Notes under the pieces: model-generated | What the model saw: the letters and a program-made list of their open reading frames with translations, nothing else | The model's database searches: none | What the model was told of the DNA's origin: nothing | Position numbers and translations under genes: made by a program | NCBI GenBank assembly: GCA_030524745.1 | Contig: JAUNGC010000003.1 | Location: 1 to 64,000 of the forward strand | From: Eubacteriales bacterium | GTDB taxonomy: Bacteria; Bacillota; Clostridia; Lachnospirales; Lachnospiraceae | DNA: 64,000 bases | Reading direction: 5' to 3' | Shown here: positions 42,050 to 52,270 of the stretch, piece after piece | Position numbering within the stretch: the first letter of the stretch is position 1 | How the letters are laid out: each line of letters opens with the position of its first letter

Positions 42050-43714
42050 TTAAGACAACCTGGTCTTATCCGCCAGTTCCACATTTTCGCTGTCATGTAT
42101 TGCGAAAGCGATATTGGTGGCATGATCCGCCACCCTCTCCAGTCCTGATACCAGGTCGGAAAAAATCATACCCGCTTCCGGAGAGCACTCATTCTTTGTC
42201 AGCCTCTCGATATGCTTCTGCTGCAGTTCCCGTTCCTTGTCGTCAATCGCGTCTTCCAGACGCTGAATATCTTCCATATGTTCATCGGAACTGGTAGCGA
42301 ACATCTCCACCGAATAACGGATGATGTCGTTCACCATATCCAGCATTTCTCCCAGTTCTCTCTGGGCAGTCTGGGAAAATCCCAATCCCGTTTCTTTTCT
42401 TCTGACGGCGTCATCCGCCACATTCTCCGCATGATCTCCGATCCGTTCAATATCGTTGACCACGTGGAACAGCGCGCCGATACTCTGCTGGTCTTCAATC
42501 GGCAGCGTAGTCTGATTGATTTTAACCAGATAATTCGTAATAGCATGATTCAGGAAATTAATATTTTTCTCCACCTGATATACTTCATTAATATCTTCTT
42601 CGTCCAGCGTGATGAGCGCATTCATGGCCCTGTTTAAATTTTCGCTCGCAAGAGAAGCCATGCGTTCTAGCTCCTTGATAACCTCCACCACCGCTGTGGC
42701 AGGATTAAATACAACCTTATTTCCGATATACTGCAGGGTAAAGCTTTCCCTGTAGCCGACGCTTTTGTCCGTGCCGGGCACAAGAAGGTAGGTCATTTTC
42801 ACGATCCAGCCGGAGAACGGGAACAGGACGATTACCTGGAATATTTTAAAGATCGTATGCGCGTTTGCAACAATACGTCCCGCGTTGTCGCCGGAAATGC
42901 CGTACAGCAGTCCCAATACCGGATTCATCGCAATCTTCAGGATAATATACATGATAATCGTGCCGATCACGTTGAATAGAAAATGAATCATGGCCGCGCG
43001 TTTCGCGTCCTTTTTTCCCGTCATGGAAGCCAGCAGCGCCGATGTACATGCGCCGATATTGCAGCCTAAAATAATGAACATACAAATGGGAAGTTCCAGA
43101 AGTCCCTGATTTGCCATCAACAAAACGATGCTGACCGTAACGGAAGAACTCTGAATCACCGCCGTCAGCACGGTTCCCACCAGAATCGCAAAAACCGGAC
43201 TTTTCAAGGAATGAAGAAGATCGACAATCTGCGCCATATCCTTCATGCCGGACATAGCGGAAGACATTCCGTCCAGTCCCATGAACAGCACGCCAAATCC
43301 CAGTATGATATTGGCGATCTTTACGATATTCTGCTTTTTGCAAAACATTACAATCAGCGCTCCGCCGAGCAAAAATACCGGCGCTATTTCAGATAAATTA
43401 AAGGAAACGAGCTGGGAAGTGACCGTCGTACCGATGTTAGCGCCGAAAATCACGCCCGCTGCCTGATACAGAGTCATCAGCCCCGAGTTTACGAAGCTGA
43501 CCACCATTACCGTACAGGCGGAAGAGGACTGGATGATCGCCGTAAAAACGATACCGACCAGCATGCCGACAAAACGGTTCTTCGTGAACATCTCCAGGAT
43601 TCCCCTCAATCTTGCCCCCGCAGCTTTTTCAATGCTGTCGCTCATCATTCTCATGCCGAGCAGGAAGAGTCCAAGCCCTCCGGCCAGAGACAAAAGCATA
43701 GCCCCTATGTCCAT
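42050..43714 (-). CDS. Na/Pi cotransporter family protein with PhoU-like domain
   Basis: About 554 residues from ATG 43714 (GAAGGAG upstream; another ATG two codons earlier is too close to it). The membrane part, about 1-330, has two inverted NptA/PNaS repeats with the QSSSA/QSSSV motifs (AIIQSSSACTVMVVSFVNSG and AVIQSSSVTVSIVLLMANQG). A cytoplasmic PhoU-like helical domain (about 345-545) has IERIGDHAENVADDAVRR and LERVADHATNIAFAI. Expected to move phosphate with sodium; PhoU-like tails may regulate it. Its stop abuts the palindromic element. Confidence 0.92.
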   Translation of the reverse strand: MDIGAMLLSLAGGLGLFLLGMRMMSDSIEKAAGARLRGILEMFTKNRFVGMLVGIVFTAIIQSSSACTVMVVSFVNSGLMTLYQAAGVIFGANIGTTVTSQLVSFNLSEIAPVFLLGGALIVMFCKKQNIVKIANIILGFGVLFMGLDGMSSAMSGMKDMAQIVDLLHSLKSPVFAILVGTVLTAVIQSSSVTVSIVLLMANQGLLELPICMFIILGCNIGACTSALLASMTGKKDAKRAAMIHFLFNVIGTIIMYIILKIAMNPVLGLLYGISGDNAGRIVANAHTIFKIFQVIVLFPFSGWIVKMTYLLVPGTDKSVGYRESFTLQYIGNKVVFNPATAVVEVIKELERMASLASENLNRAMNALITLDEEDINEVYQVEKNINFLNHAITNYLVKINQTTLPIEDQQSIGALFHVVNDIERIGDHAENVADDAVRRKETGLGFSQTAQRELGEMLDMVNDIIRYSVEMFATSSDEHMEDIQRLEDAIDDKERELQQKHIERLTKNECSPEAGMIFSDLVSGLERVADHATNIAFAIHDSENVELADKTRLS

Positions 43715-43778
43715 ATTCATTCTCCTTCGTATTGACACCGTGTATTTTTACGCAGATTTTTTCACGCAGTTCATTCTC

Positions 43779-43807
43779 ATTTTACTTTATAATTACAAAA
43801 CTTACAA
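43779..43807 (-). promoter_or_regulatory. promoter of the Na/Pi cotransporter gene
   Basis: Minus strand TTGTAA, 17-base spacer, TAAAAT. Confidence 0.65.
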
Positions 43808-43875
43808 GAACTTTCTTTTTGCGACTTATCCCGCGGCTTTCTCCGCGTCAGAATCACATCGGATAAGGCTGCGTA

Positions 43876-43912
43876 AAGCGGGCAGGAATCTTCTACCGTT
43901 TCCTGCCCGCTT
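43876..43912 (-). terminator. stem-loop at the ribF 3' end
   Basis: AAGCGGGCAGGAA/TTCCTGCCCGCTT around a short loop; it includes the last ribF codons and the stop. Short T-tail only, yet it marks the end of the nusA-ribF transcript. Confidence 0.65.
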
Positions 43913-44810
43913 CAATATCGTGATCCAACTGCGCCTTCAGTTCATCCAGACTTGCAAATTTTTGTTCCGGACGGCAGAATTTCAACAGCCGCACCGTAAT
44001 AAAACTGTCATAAATATCCTCGTCAAAATCGTAAATATAAGTCTCCACACCCATCGGCGGGTTTTCGCCTTTTTCCACGGTGGGCTTTGTCCCCACATTC
44101 GTCAGGCCCTTAAAAATCCCCCCGCGGCATTCCACTTCGGAAAGATATACGCCGTTGGGCGGCAGAAGCTTGTCCGCCGGAGGAAGCTGATTGACCGTCG
44201 GAAATCCGAGGGTACGGCCGATTCTTCTTCCATGCACCACCGTCCCCATAACCGCATAGGGCGCGCCCAGAAGCCTTTCCGCTTCTTCCATTCTGCCCTT
44301 TTCCACCGCGCCGCGCACGCGGGTCGAACTGATTGCTTCCCCGCTGTCGTAGACTTTCTCCATGATCCGCACCCGGTATCCGCACCGCGGCGCGTATTCT
44401 TCCAGCAGCGCGCAGTCTCCCCGTCCGCGGTCCCCGAAAGAAAGATCGGTTCCAGCCACGATCAACGCCGCATGCAGCTTTTTCTGCAAAATCTCCGTAA
44501 TAAATTCTGCCGGAGGCGTCGCGGCCGTTTTTTCATTCATCGGAAATTCCACGAGCACATCGATCCCAAGCTGCCGGAAATAGCGCCTTTTTTCTTCTTT
44601 CGTCGTCAGACCTTTCAGCGTTTTTTTCGCAAAAAAAGCCGCCGGCGGCGGATCAAAGGTAAAAACCACCGCCAAAAGGCCGTTCTCCTTTTCTTCCAGC
44701 ACCTGCTCCAACAAAAGCTTATGCCCTCTGTGCAGGCCGTCAAACTTTCCGATCACCACCGCGCTGCGTCCGGAAAGTTCAAAATCGGTTGTTCCGGAAA
44801 TAATCTGCAT
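43893..44810 (-). CDS. ribF: bifunctional riboflavin kinase / FAD synthetase
   Basis: Makes FMN then FAD from riboflavin. 305 residues. N-terminal nucleotidyltransferase (about 1-185): IGKFDGLHRGHKLLL, VVFTFDPPP, GTDLSFGDRGRGD. C-terminal riboflavin kinase (about 190-300): VVHGRRIGRTLGFPTVNQ, PPNGVYLSEVECRG, NVGTKPTV, VETYIYDFDEDIY. Complete for the family. Last gene of the rimP-to-ribF block. Confidence 0.96.
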   Translation of the reverse strand: MQIISGTTDFELSGRSAVVIGKFDGLHRGHKLLLEQVLEEKENGLLAVVFTFDPPPAAFFAKKTLKGLTTKEEKRRYFRQLGIDVLVEFPMNEKTAATPPAEFITEILQKKLHAALIVAGTDLSFGDRGRGDCALLEEYAPRCGYRVRIMEKVYDSGEAISSTRVRGAVEKGRMEEAERLLGAPYAVMGTVVHGRRIGRTLGFPTVNQLPPADKLLPPNGVYLSEVECRGGIFKGLTNVGTKPTVEKGENPPMGVETYIYDFDEDIYDSFITVRLLKFCRPEQKFASLDELKAQLDHDIEAGRKR

Positions 44811-44839
44811 TTGCCAATCGCTGTCCTTTCCAAGTATAT

Positions 44840-45784
44840 TTATCCCAAAAACATCCTGACCGGTTTAAAACGCGCCTGCATTTTTTGCCAGCCGTAGATC
44901 CCGTAAAAACGTCCGTCGCCGCCGTAGACGCGGATCTGTGCGCCTTCCGGAAGGGAATCGCCCGCTTCTTTGCCCTGCGCTCCCGCCGCATGCAAACCGC
45001 TGTCCGCGCCTGCTTCCAGATGAACCGGCAAAAGCGGATTCCCGTTTTTTACAAGAATCTCGAATTCTTTTTTTACCGTATAAGAAGGCAAATCCCCAAA
45101 AACGGCGTCCGTCGGCAAAAGAATACTTTCCAGCCGGCCTTCTGTGGCAAGCTGTTCAATCTCAGAAAGCGGGTATGCCTCTTCTATCCGAAACTGTCCC
45201 GACCGGGTGCGCACCAGACTCGCCATCGTGCCGCCGCAGCCCAGTTTCCGCCCGATATCGTGACACAGCGTCCGGATATAGGTTCCTTTGGAACAGGATA
45301 CCGTCATTGTCACGAAGGGCAGTTCCATCTCTTCTATCGTAATGGAATAAATGGTAATTCTGCGGCTTTTGCGTTCCACCACTTTCCCGGCTCTGGCCAG
45401 GTCGCAGAGTTTCTGTCCGTTCACCTTCAGAGCCGAATACATGGGGGGGATCTGGTCATACTCTCCCACAAAGGAAAGGATCGCCTGCCGCACCTGCTCC
45501 CTGGCGACCGTAACCGGATGCTCTTCCAGAATCCTTCCCGTCGTGTCCTGGGTATCCGTCACACATCCCAAAAGCAGCTTTGCCCGGTACTCTTTCGTCT
45601 TATCCGTGAGCATATCGCACAGCTTCGTCGCATTTCCCAGACAGACCGGAAGTACCCCGGACGCATCCGGGTCCAGGGTACCTGTGTGACCTATTTTTTT
45701 CTGTTTACAGATTCCCCGAAGCTTCGCCACCACATCAAAGGAAGTAAAGCCGGGCTCTTTATAGACATTGAGAATGCCGTTCAT
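44840..45784 (-). CDS. truB: tRNA pseudouridine(55) synthase
   Basis: Forms pseudouridine 55 in the tRNA T-arm. 314 residues. N-terminal MNGILNVYKEPGFTSFDVVAKLRG, catalytic Asp in HTGTLDPDASGVLPV (about residue 39-41), then YRAKLLLGCVTDTQDTTG and the KGTYIRTLCHDIG motif. Ends with a short PUA-like portion. Between nrnA and ribF, the standard order. Confidence 0.97.
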   Translation of the reverse strand: MNGILNVYKEPGFTSFDVVAKLRGICKQKKIGHTGTLDPDASGVLPVCLGNATKLCDMLTDKTKEYRAKLLLGCVTDTQDTTGRILEEHPVTVAREQVRQAILSFVGEYDQIPPMYSALKVNGQKLCDLARAGKVVERKSRRITIYSITIEEMELPFVTMTVSCSKGTYIRTLCHDIGRKLGCGGTMASLVRTRSGQFRIEEAYPLSEIEQLATEGRLESILLPTDAVFGDLPSYTVKKEFEILVKNGNPLLPVHLEAGADSGLHAAGAQGKEAGDSLPEGAQIRVYGGDGRFYGIYGWQKMQARFKPVRMFLG

Positions 45785-45829
45785 GCAATCTTAATCCTCT
45801 CTTACCGCAGCAATCCGGTCTGCGGTTTC

Positions 45830-46780
45830 TTATCCAAGCTGTTTCTCAATATGTAAAGACAGATTGTTGATGCAGTCATGATAAGTTCCCTTCATGTTGC
45901 ACCCGGCAGCCCGCACATGTCCGCCGCCGCCGAAATAAGCCGCCACCGCCGCCACATCGACCTTATCTTTGGAGCGCAGGCTGACCTTATATTCCATTGA
46001 CCCGGTCTGATACATAAAAATGGCGCACTCCACGCCCTTTGTCAGACGCAGTTGACTTACGATGCCGTCCAGATCTTTCGGCTGCGCGTGGTAAAAATCC
46101 ATAACCTTTTTATCAATGGCGCTCACAATACATCTTCCGTCCATGAAAAGAATGCTTTCCAAAAGCGCTCTTCCCAGAATCTGATTTTGTACATATGTTT
46201 TTTCATAAAAGGTCTCGTCGATCAGCTTCGGAAAATCAAATCCGTATCCCAGCAGCTTCGACGCGATTTCAAGCGTACGCGGCGTCGTGTTGGAATACTG
46301 AAAAACGCCGGTATCATGAATCATGCCGATATAAACAGCCTTTGCAATCTCCTGATCCAGAAGGGATTCCTCCATCAGTTCAAAGACAAGTTCGCTGGCG
46401 GAACTGGCTTTGGGATTGACGTAGTTTATCTGCCCGCAGCCGCCCGCATTGCTGATATGATGGTCGATGTTGATCGTTTTTTTCGCCGTACGAAAATATT
46501 TTTCCGCATCGCCCAGGCGTTCGCTGGCTGTATCCACAGCGATACATACGTCGTAACAGATATCCTCTTTGCAATCTGTTATCACGTTTTCGATTCCGCT
46601 GATACAGGAAAAAATAGGGGCGGGCTGTTCCAGATAGACGTCCACCTGCGCATCCGGCAGCGCTTTTTTCAAATAAAGGAAAAGCCCCATACAGGAACCG
46701 ACGCAGTCGCCATCCGGTCTCACATGTCCGCTGATTGCGATTTTATCCGTGCTGTTCAGTTCTTCCAGAATTTTATTCAT
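45830..46780 (-). CDS. nrnA: DHH/DHHA1 phosphoesterase, NrnA type (nanoRNase/pAp phosphatase)
   Basis: Degrades RNA oligonucleotides of two to five bases and pAp. 316 residues. DHH motifs: GHVRPDGDCVGS (about 19-30), NIDHHISNAG (about 99-108) and a DHHA1 motif FGGGGHVRAAGC near the C-terminus. Overlaps the end of rbfA by eight bases. Confidence 0.94.
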   Translation of the reverse strand: MNKILEELNSTDKIAISGHVRPDGDCVGSCMGLFLYLKKALPDAQVDVYLEQPAPIFSCISGIENVITDCKEDICYDVCIAVDTASERLGDAEKYFRTAKKTINIDHHISNAGGCGQINYVNPKASSASELVFELMEESLLDQEIAKAVYIGMIHDTGVFQYSNTTPRTLEIASKLLGYGFDFPKLIDETFYEKTYVQNQILGRALLESILFMDGRCIVSAIDKKVMDFYHAQPKDLDGIVSQLRLTKGVECAIFMYQTGSMEYKVSLRSKDKVDVAAVAAYFGGGGHVRAAGCNMKGTYHDCINNLSLHIEKQLG

Positions 46781-47162
46781 CCTCTTCTTCCACCCCCTTT
46801 TTCGCCCTTTGATCAGCCATAACCTGATCGATCTTATGGGACATATCCACCCCGTATGCGATCGACTGATCCACTACAAACTGAATGGTCGGCGTATTGC
46901 GCAGGTTGATTTCTTTTGCGAGCCTTCCGCGGATAAAGCCTTCCGCGCTGCGCAGACCTGCCAGCGTATCCTTCTGCGCCTCTTCATTGCCCAGCACGCT
47001 GATATACGCCCTGCAGGTCTTTAAATCCGGCGCGACTTCCACGGAAACGACGCTCGTCATGGGGCTGATGCGGGGATCCTTCATCTCTCCCCGTATCACT
47101 TCTGCCAGCACGCGCTGCACTTCATTGTTGATCCTGCTGTTTTTCACACTGTTTTTTCTCAT
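46773..47162 (-). CDS. rbfA: 30S ribosome-binding factor A
   Basis: Assembly factor that helps maturation of the 16S 5' end. 129 residues. Conserved RINNEVQRVLAEVIRGEMKDPRI, SVVSVEVAPDLKTCRAYISVLG, and a KH-like core ending TPTIQFVVDQSIAYG. Acidic tail. Follows infB after a 97-base gap with a stem-loop. Confidence 0.96.
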   Translation of the reverse strand: MRKNSVKNSRINNEVQRVLAEVIRGEMKDPRISPMTSVVSVEVAPDLKTCRAYISVLGNEEAQKDTLAGLRSAEGFIRGRLAKEINLRNTPTIQFVVDQSIAYGVDMSHKIDQVMADQRAKKGVEEEDE

Positions 47163-47184
47163 ATTCTGTTTATGCCTTTCTCCG

Positions 47185-47219
47185 GCAGCAGTTCCGCATC
47201 GCCGAGCCGTAACTGCTGC
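47185..47219 (-). other. stem-loop between infB and rbfA
   Basis: Nine-base arms GCAGCAGTT/AACTGCTGC with a 17-base loop just before the rbfA ribosome site. May attenuate or shield the infB mRNA end. Confidence 0.45.
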
Positions 47220-47259
47220 TTTCTATTTTAGTTTTACGGTGCGCGCAGGAACAAAATTC

Positions 47260-50200
47260 CTAGCGCGGCACTTCCACCATGATATATGCTTCTACAATAT
47301 CCAGTTCCTGCATCTTATCGAAGCCTTCAAATACAAGACCGCATTCAAATCCGGCCTTCACTTCCTTCACGTCATCCTTAAAGCGCTTCAGCGAAGCCAG
47401 CGCGCCTTCGTAAATCTGCTCGCCTTCTCTGGAAATTCTCACCTTGCAGCCTCTCTGGAACACGCCGTCCAGCACGTAGGAACCCGCAATGTTGCCGATA
47501 GCGGACGCTTTGAAGATCTGGCGCACTTCCGCATGGCCGATCACTTTTTCTTCGAAAACCGGATCCAGCATGCCCTTCATGGCCGCTTCGATATCCTCGA
47601 TCGCCTGATAGATGACTCTGTACAGACGGATATCCACGTTTTCCAGTTCCGCAGTCGCCTTGGCCGTAGCGTCAGGACGCACGTTGAAGCCGATGATGAT
47701 CGCGTTGGATGCGCTCGCCAGCGTAACGTCGGACTCGTTGATCGCGCCCACGCCGCCGTGAATACATTTTACCACGACCTCGTCGTTGGAAAGTTTCAAC
47801 AGGCTCTGCTTTACCGCTTCCACGCTGCCCTGTACGTCCGCTTTGACGATCAGGTTGAGTTCCTTTAAATTGCCTTCCTGAATCTGGTTGAACAGATCGT
47901 CCAAAGACATTCTGGACTTGGTCTCTTCCAGTTTCTTCTCTTTATTCTGCTCGATAAATGCGGCCGCATAGGACTTCGCTTCCTTATCGCTTTCGTGTGC
48001 CAGGAACACGTCTCCCGCATCCGGCACGTCGGAAAGTCCGAGAATTTCCACAGGCGTAGAGGGACCCGCTTCCTTCACCCTTCTTCCCTTATCGTCGATC
48101 ATGGCGCGCACTTTACCGCTGGAAGAACCTGCGGATACAAAATCTCCCACATGCAGCGTACCTTTTTGTACCAGCACTCTGGCCACAGGACCGCGGCCCT
48201 TATCCAGTTCCGCTTCGATGACAAGTCCTCTCGCCATACGGTCCGGATTCGCCTTCAGTTCCAGCACCTCGGCCGTCAGAAGAATCATTTCCAGAAGGTT
48301 CTGCAGGCCTTCGCCGGTCTTTGCGGAAACCGGAACGAACACGGTGCTGCCGCCCCAATCCTCTGCGATCAGACCGTACTCTGTCAGTTCCTGTTTTACC
48401 CGGTCCACGTTCGCATTGGGTTTATCGATCTTATTGACCGCCACGATGATTTCAATGCCCGCAGCCTTTGCATGGTTGATCGCCTCTACCGTCTGGGGCA
48501 TTACGCCGTCGTCAGCTGCCACTACCAGCACCGCGATATCCGTGGAATTTGCGCCGCGCATACGCATAGCGGTAAACGCTTCATGTCCGGGCGTATCCAG
48601 GAAAGTGATCTTCTGGCCGTTGATCTGTACGGTATATGCGCCGATATGCTGTGTAATGCCGCCTGCTTCCCGATCCGTCACATTGGTTTTCCGGATCGCA
48701 TCCAGCAGGGACGTCTTACCATGGTCAACATGACCCATAACGCAGATGACCGGAGGTCTTGTAATCATATCGTCTTCATTTTCCGCTTCCTCTTTTAAGA
48801 GTTCTTCGATCACATCGACCTTCACTTCTTTTTCACAGATAATATCGTACTCAATCGCAATATTTTCAGCGTCTTCATAGGAAATTTCCTGGTTCACCGT
48901 CACGATCTTACCCTGAAGGAACAGCTTCTTAATGATAGCCGCAGGCTGCATCTTCATCTTTTCCGCCAGTTCTTTAATCGTAATCGTTTCCGGAAGCGTA
49001 ATTACCTTGATCACTTCTTCCGGTTCTGCCGGCTTGGGTTCCGGCTTGATGAAGCGTCCCGCTTTATTTCTGCCCTTTAAATTTGCCGCGCTGTCATCTT
49101 CATAAATAGCGTCTTTTCTCGATTTCTTATCGCGGTCCTGCTGATTCAAACGTCTGTCGTCACGGCGCTTTTCCGTATCCTTTGCGGGAGCTTCCGGCGT
49201 AAAGCCTTTAGACGCCGCCGGTTTTCGGAAGTTATTGTTCTGCCGTCCGTCGCCTGTCTGAGGACGTCCGCTATTTGTTCCAGGGCGGTTACCGCCCGCA
49301 CTGCGCTGACCAGGGCCTGCATTGCGATTATAACCCTGATTATCTCTTGTAGTATTGTTATAACCCGGACGGTTCTGGTCTCTTCTCTGTCCATTGCCCT
49401 GCGTCCTTTCCTGACCCGGTCTTGTGTTCTGGCTGCGGTTGAAGGAACCGTTTCTGTCGCCTCTGTTCTGATCCTGTCTTGCGCCATACCGGTTCTGATC
49501 GTTCCGGCTCTGGTCGTTTCTGGGGCGGGCATTTCTGTCCTGATTCGTTCCCTGCTCTCTGCTGCGCTCATTCCGGTTATCGCTTCTGTTGTCGTTTCTG
49601 CCATATTCCCGGTTCTGGGAAGCCGCTCTCTCGCTGCGCCCTGCGTTGGAAACAGTTCCCTGACGCTCCACCCGCTCGGTTCTTACTTCCGCCTTTGCAG
49701 ATTCCTCTGCGTTCTGAAGACGTTCTGCGCGTGCCGCCTCCTCTTTCTTCTGGGCTTCGATTTCCGCCGCCTTTGCAGCGCGCTCAGCCGCTGCCGCTTT
49801 CTGAGCGGCTTCTTTTGCCGCCCGTTCCCGGCTCAGCAATTTCTCATCCGGCATTACCGGCTGAGACGGCTTTGTCAGCGGCCGGATCAGCGGTCTTTGC
49901 TCCACCCGGTTGCTGTTGCGGTTATTATTTCCGTTATTGTTTCGGTTTCCCTGAAAATTGCCCTGGCGGTTATTATTGGACCGGTTCTCATTGTTTCTGC
50001 CGTCGCCGTTTCTGTTATCGCCGCCTCTGCCGCCGTTGTTCCTTCTGTCATTGTTTCCGGAACCGTTGTTTCTCATGCGGCTGTTCTGCGGATTGTTGAC
50101 CACGATGATCGTCTTCGATTTTTTATGCGGCTTTGCCTGGCCTTCCTTCTGCTCCTGTCCGGCTGTAGGCTGTGCGGCCGCTTTTACATTAGATTCTTCC

Positions 50201-50469
50201 GCTTTCTCCACCTGCGTCATCCTTTCTGTATGTCCTGCTTTTTCTTCCGTTTTCTGTGTCTGGGCAGCCGGCGTCCTCTTTTCCGGTTCCGGCTCCGCCG
50301 ATTTTGAAATTCCGGACGCGAATTTCTTTTTCACCCATTCCACCGCGTCTCCTTCAATGGAACTTTGCGGCGCTTTCACGTCCAGCCCTTTCTCCTGTAA
50401 GAAAGAAAGGATGTCTTTGCTTTTTATTTCCAGCTCTTTTGCAAGCTCATGTACCTTTATTTTTGCCAT
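47260..50469 (-). CDS. infB: translation initiation factor IF-2
   Basis: GTPase placing initiator tRNA on the ribosome. 1069 residues, longer than usual because the N-terminal half (about 60-490) is low-complexity, rich in Asn, Arg, Gly and Gln ([18 protein letters not shown]-type runs). An N-terminal IF2-N helix domain [24 protein letters not shown] opens the protein and a second IF2-N is near 490-545. G domain from about 570: [24 protein letters not shown]. Domains II-IV complete, ending [10 protein letters not shown]. Ribosome site GGAGGTAGG; overlaps ylxQ by 13 bases. Confidence 0.97.
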   Translation of the reverse strand: MAKIKVHELAKELEIKSKDILSFLQEKGLDVKAPQSSIEGDAVEWVKKKFASGISKSAEPEPEKRTPAAQTQKTEEKAGHTERMTQVEKAEESNVKAAAQPTAGQEQKEGQAKPHKKSKTIIVVNNPQNSRMRNNGSGNNDRRNNGGRGGDNRNGDGRNNENRSNNNRQGNFQGNRNNNGNNNRNSNRVEQRPLIRPLTKPSQPVMPDEKLLSRERAAKEAAQKAAAAERAAKAAEIEAQKKEEAARAERLQNAEESAKAEVRTERVERQGTVSNAGRSERAASQNREYGRNDNRSDNRNERSREQGTNQDRNARPRNDQSRNDQNRYGARQDQNRGDRNGSFNRSQNTRPGQERTQGNGQRRDQNRPGYNNTTRDNQGYNRNAGPGQRSAGGNRPGTNSGRPQTGDGRQNNNFRKPAASKGFTPEAPAKDTEKRRDDRRLNQQDRDKKSRKDAIYEDDSAANLKGRNKAGRFIKPEPKPAEPEEVIKVITLPETITIKELAEKMKMQPAAIIKKLFLQGKIVTVNQEISYEDAENIAIEYDIICEKEVKVDVIEELLKEEAENEDDMITRPPVICVMGHVDHGKTSLLDAIRKTNVTDREAGGITQHIGAYTVQINGQKITFLDTPGHEAFTAMRMRGANSTDIAVLVVAADDGVMPQTVEAINHAKAAGIEIIVAVNKIDKPNANVDRVKQELTEYGLIAEDWGGSTVFVPVSAKTGEGLQNLLEMILLTAEVLELKANPDRMARGLVIEAELDKGRGPVARVLVQKGTLHVGDFVSAGSSSGKVRAMIDDKGRRVKEAGPSTPVEILGLSDVPDAGDVFLAHESDKEAKSYAAAFIEQNKEKKLEETKSRMSLDDLFNQIQEGNLKELNLIVKADVQGSVEAVKQSLLKLSNDEVVVKCIHGGVGAINESDVTLASASNAIIIGFNVRPDATAKATAELENVDIRLYRVIYQAIEDIEAAMKGMLDPVFEEKVIGHAEVRQIFKASAIGNIAGSYVLDGVFQRGCKVRISREGEQIYEGALASLKRFKDDVKEVKAGFECGLVFEGFDKMQELDIVEAYIMVEVPR

Positions 50470-50798
50470 GCTCCTACCTCCGTCTCATTTCCTGTTTCTT
50501 CCAGATGCTTTTTCATGCTCTTCGCAAAACCGTCATCCGTCACAGCGAGGGAGGCGCGCATTTCTTTTCCCATCGCGTGACCAAGTTCTTCCTTGGTCCC
50601 GTATTCAAAGTAAGGCACTCTGTAAAACTCGCACATATTGCGAAAATTTTTCTTCGTATTCGCCGAGGCGTCCGTTCCGACAATCACCAGGCGGGCGCTT
50701 CCTTCCTTGACGGTCTTTTCCGTCATGAATTCGCCGCTTGCGATCCGCCCTGCTTTCGTCGCAAGCCCCAGCAGTGAAAATACTTTATTCGGTTTCAC
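50457..50798 (-). CDS. L7Ae-family K-turn-binding protein (YlxQ-like)
   Basis: About 113 residues if begun at GTG 50798 ([24 protein letters not shown]), with AAGGAG ten bases before it; upstream in-frame codons run into the ylxR gene and are less likely. Fold marks of the L7Ae/L30e group: [32 protein letters not shown], and [22 protein letters not shown]. Members bind kink-turn RNA. It overlaps rnpM by 14 bases and infB by 13 bases. Confidence 0.85.
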   Translation of the reverse strand: MKPNKVFSLLGLATKAGRIASGEFMTEKTVKEGSARLVIVGTDASANTKKNFRNMCEFYRVPYFEYGTKEELGHAMGKEMRASLAVTDDGFAKSMKKHLEETGNETEVGAWQK

Positions 50799-51060
50799 TC
50801 TCACCAAACTCCTTTTCCAGGCTGTCATAAACCTCATCCGGAATACTCATTTTGAAAGAACGCTCAAGTCCCTTGTTCTTCCTGGCTTTTTGCAGGCAGT
50901 CCAGGTTCTTGCACAAATATGCGCCCCTTCCGTTTTTTCTTCCTGTCACATCCAGAACAATGGGCCCTTCCGGCGTCTTAAGAACGCGCATCATTTCTTT
51001 CTTGTTCTTCATTTCGCCGCAGCCGACACATTGTCTCATCGGAATTTTTTTATTCATCAT
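50785..51060 (-). CDS. rnpM: YlxR family RNase P modulator RnpM
   Basis: 91 residues. Conserved PMRQCVGCGEMKNKKEMMRVLKTPEG and GRKNGRGAYLCKNLDCLQKA. In B. subtilis this protein binds and modulates RNase P RNA. Located between nusA and ylxQ, as in other Firmicutes. The start MMNKK has a rather distant GGAG. Confidence 0.93.
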   Translation of the reverse strand: MMNKKIPMRQCVGCGEMKNKKEMMRVLKTPEGPIVLDVTGRKNGRGAYLCKNLDCLQKARKNKGLERSFKMSIPDEVYDSLEKEFGESETE

Positions 51061-51079
51061 CTCATCTTAACTCCGGAAT

Positions 51080-52255
51080 TTATTCTTCCTCGAAACCGCC
51101 CTCTTCGGGATCGCCTTCATATTCTTCCTCGTATGTTTCATCGAACTCGTCGTCGTAATCATCATACTCGTCGTCTTCGCCCAGGTAGTCCTCATAGCGG
51201 AAGCCCGGCGCGTCCTTTGCCTGGGTTTCAGACTTGATATCGATCTTATAACCGGTCAGTCTTGCCGCCAGCCTTGCGTTCTGCCCTTCCTTGCCGATCG
51301 CCAGGGAAAGCTGATAGTCGGGCACGACGACCTTTGCCGTTCTCTCGTCCGGATCCGCAAACACGGCCACGATTTTCGCCGGGGACAGCGCGTTCTGGAT
51401 CAGATTGCCGGGGTTCTCATCCCAGTTGACAATATCGATTTTCTCGCCGCGCAGTTCATCCACGATGGCGTTTACTCTGGAGCCGTTCATGCCGACGCAG
51501 GCGCCGACCGCATCCACGTTCGGATTATTGGACCACACCGCAATCTTTGTTCTGCTTCCCGCTTCTCTTGCGATGCTCTTGATCTCCACCGTGCCGTCCT
51601 TGATCTCGGTCACTTCAGACTCGAACAGACGCTTCACCAGTTCCGGATGCGTGCGGCTCACCAGAATGCGGGGCCCTTTAGGGGTATTTTTCACTTCCAG
51701 AATATAAACCTTGATGCGCTCCGTGGGCTTGAATACCTCGCCCTTTACCTGTTCGCTTTCATTTAAGATTGCGTCCGCCTTGCCTAAGTTTATGCTGATA
51801 TTGCGGCCCAGATAACGCTGCACCACGCCGGTCACAACATCCTTTTCCTTCTCAAAATACTGGTTATAAACAACGCTTCTTTCTTCTTCCCGGATCTTCT
51901 GCAGAATTACGTTCTTCGCGTTCTGGGTTGCAATCCGGCCAAACTCTTTGGACTTGATTTCCACATGGATGATATCACCGATATTCGCCTTTTTGGAAAC
52001 TTCTCTCGCCTGTTCCAGCGGGATCTGCAGGCAGTCGTCTTCCACGTCGTCCTCTGTTTCCACCACTTCCTTTTCCGCATAACACAGGAAGTCGCAGGTA
52101 TCACGGTCGATTTCAACCTTTACATTGTCGGCCTTGCCGAAGTGCTGTTTGCATGCCGTGATCAGAGAATTTTCGATCGCTTCAAACAAGGTTTCCTTGC
52201 TGATCTCCTTCTCCTTCTCCAGAATATCCAGTGCTTCTTTTAATTCCTTGTTCAT
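51080..52255 (-). CDS. nusA: transcription termination/antitermination factor NusA
   Basis: Binds RNA polymerase and nascent RNA, affecting pausing and termination. 391 residues from ATG 52255 (GGAGGATGA upstream). N-terminal domain MNKELKEALDILEKEKEISKE, S1 domain (about 135-200), then KH1/KH2 (NPNVDAVGACVGMNGSRVNAIVDELRGEKIDIV; IGKEGQNARLAARLTGYKIDI). The C-terminal about 35 residues are strongly acidic (DDEYDDYDDEFDETYEEEYE). Follows rimP by 15 bases. Confidence 0.96.
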   Translation of the reverse strand: MNKELKEALDILEKEKEISKETLFEAIENSLITACKQHFGKADNVKVEIDRDTCDFLCYAEKEVVETEDDVEDDCLQIPLEQAREVSKKANIGDIIHVEIKSKEFGRIATQNAKNVILQKIREEERSVVYNQYFEKEKDVVTGVVQRYLGRNISINLGKADAILNESEQVKGEVFKPTERIKVYILEVKNTPKGPRILVSRTHPELVKRLFESEVTEIKDGTVEIKSIAREAGSRTKIAVWSNNPNVDAVGACVGMNGSRVNAIVDELRGEKIDIVNWDENPGNLIQNALSPAKIVAVFADPDERTAKVVVPDYQLSLAIGKEGQNARLAARLTGYKIDIKSETQAKDAPGFRYEDYLGEDDEYDDYDDEFDETYEEEYEGDPEEGGFEEE

Positions 52256-52270
52256 TTCATCCTCCATTAT

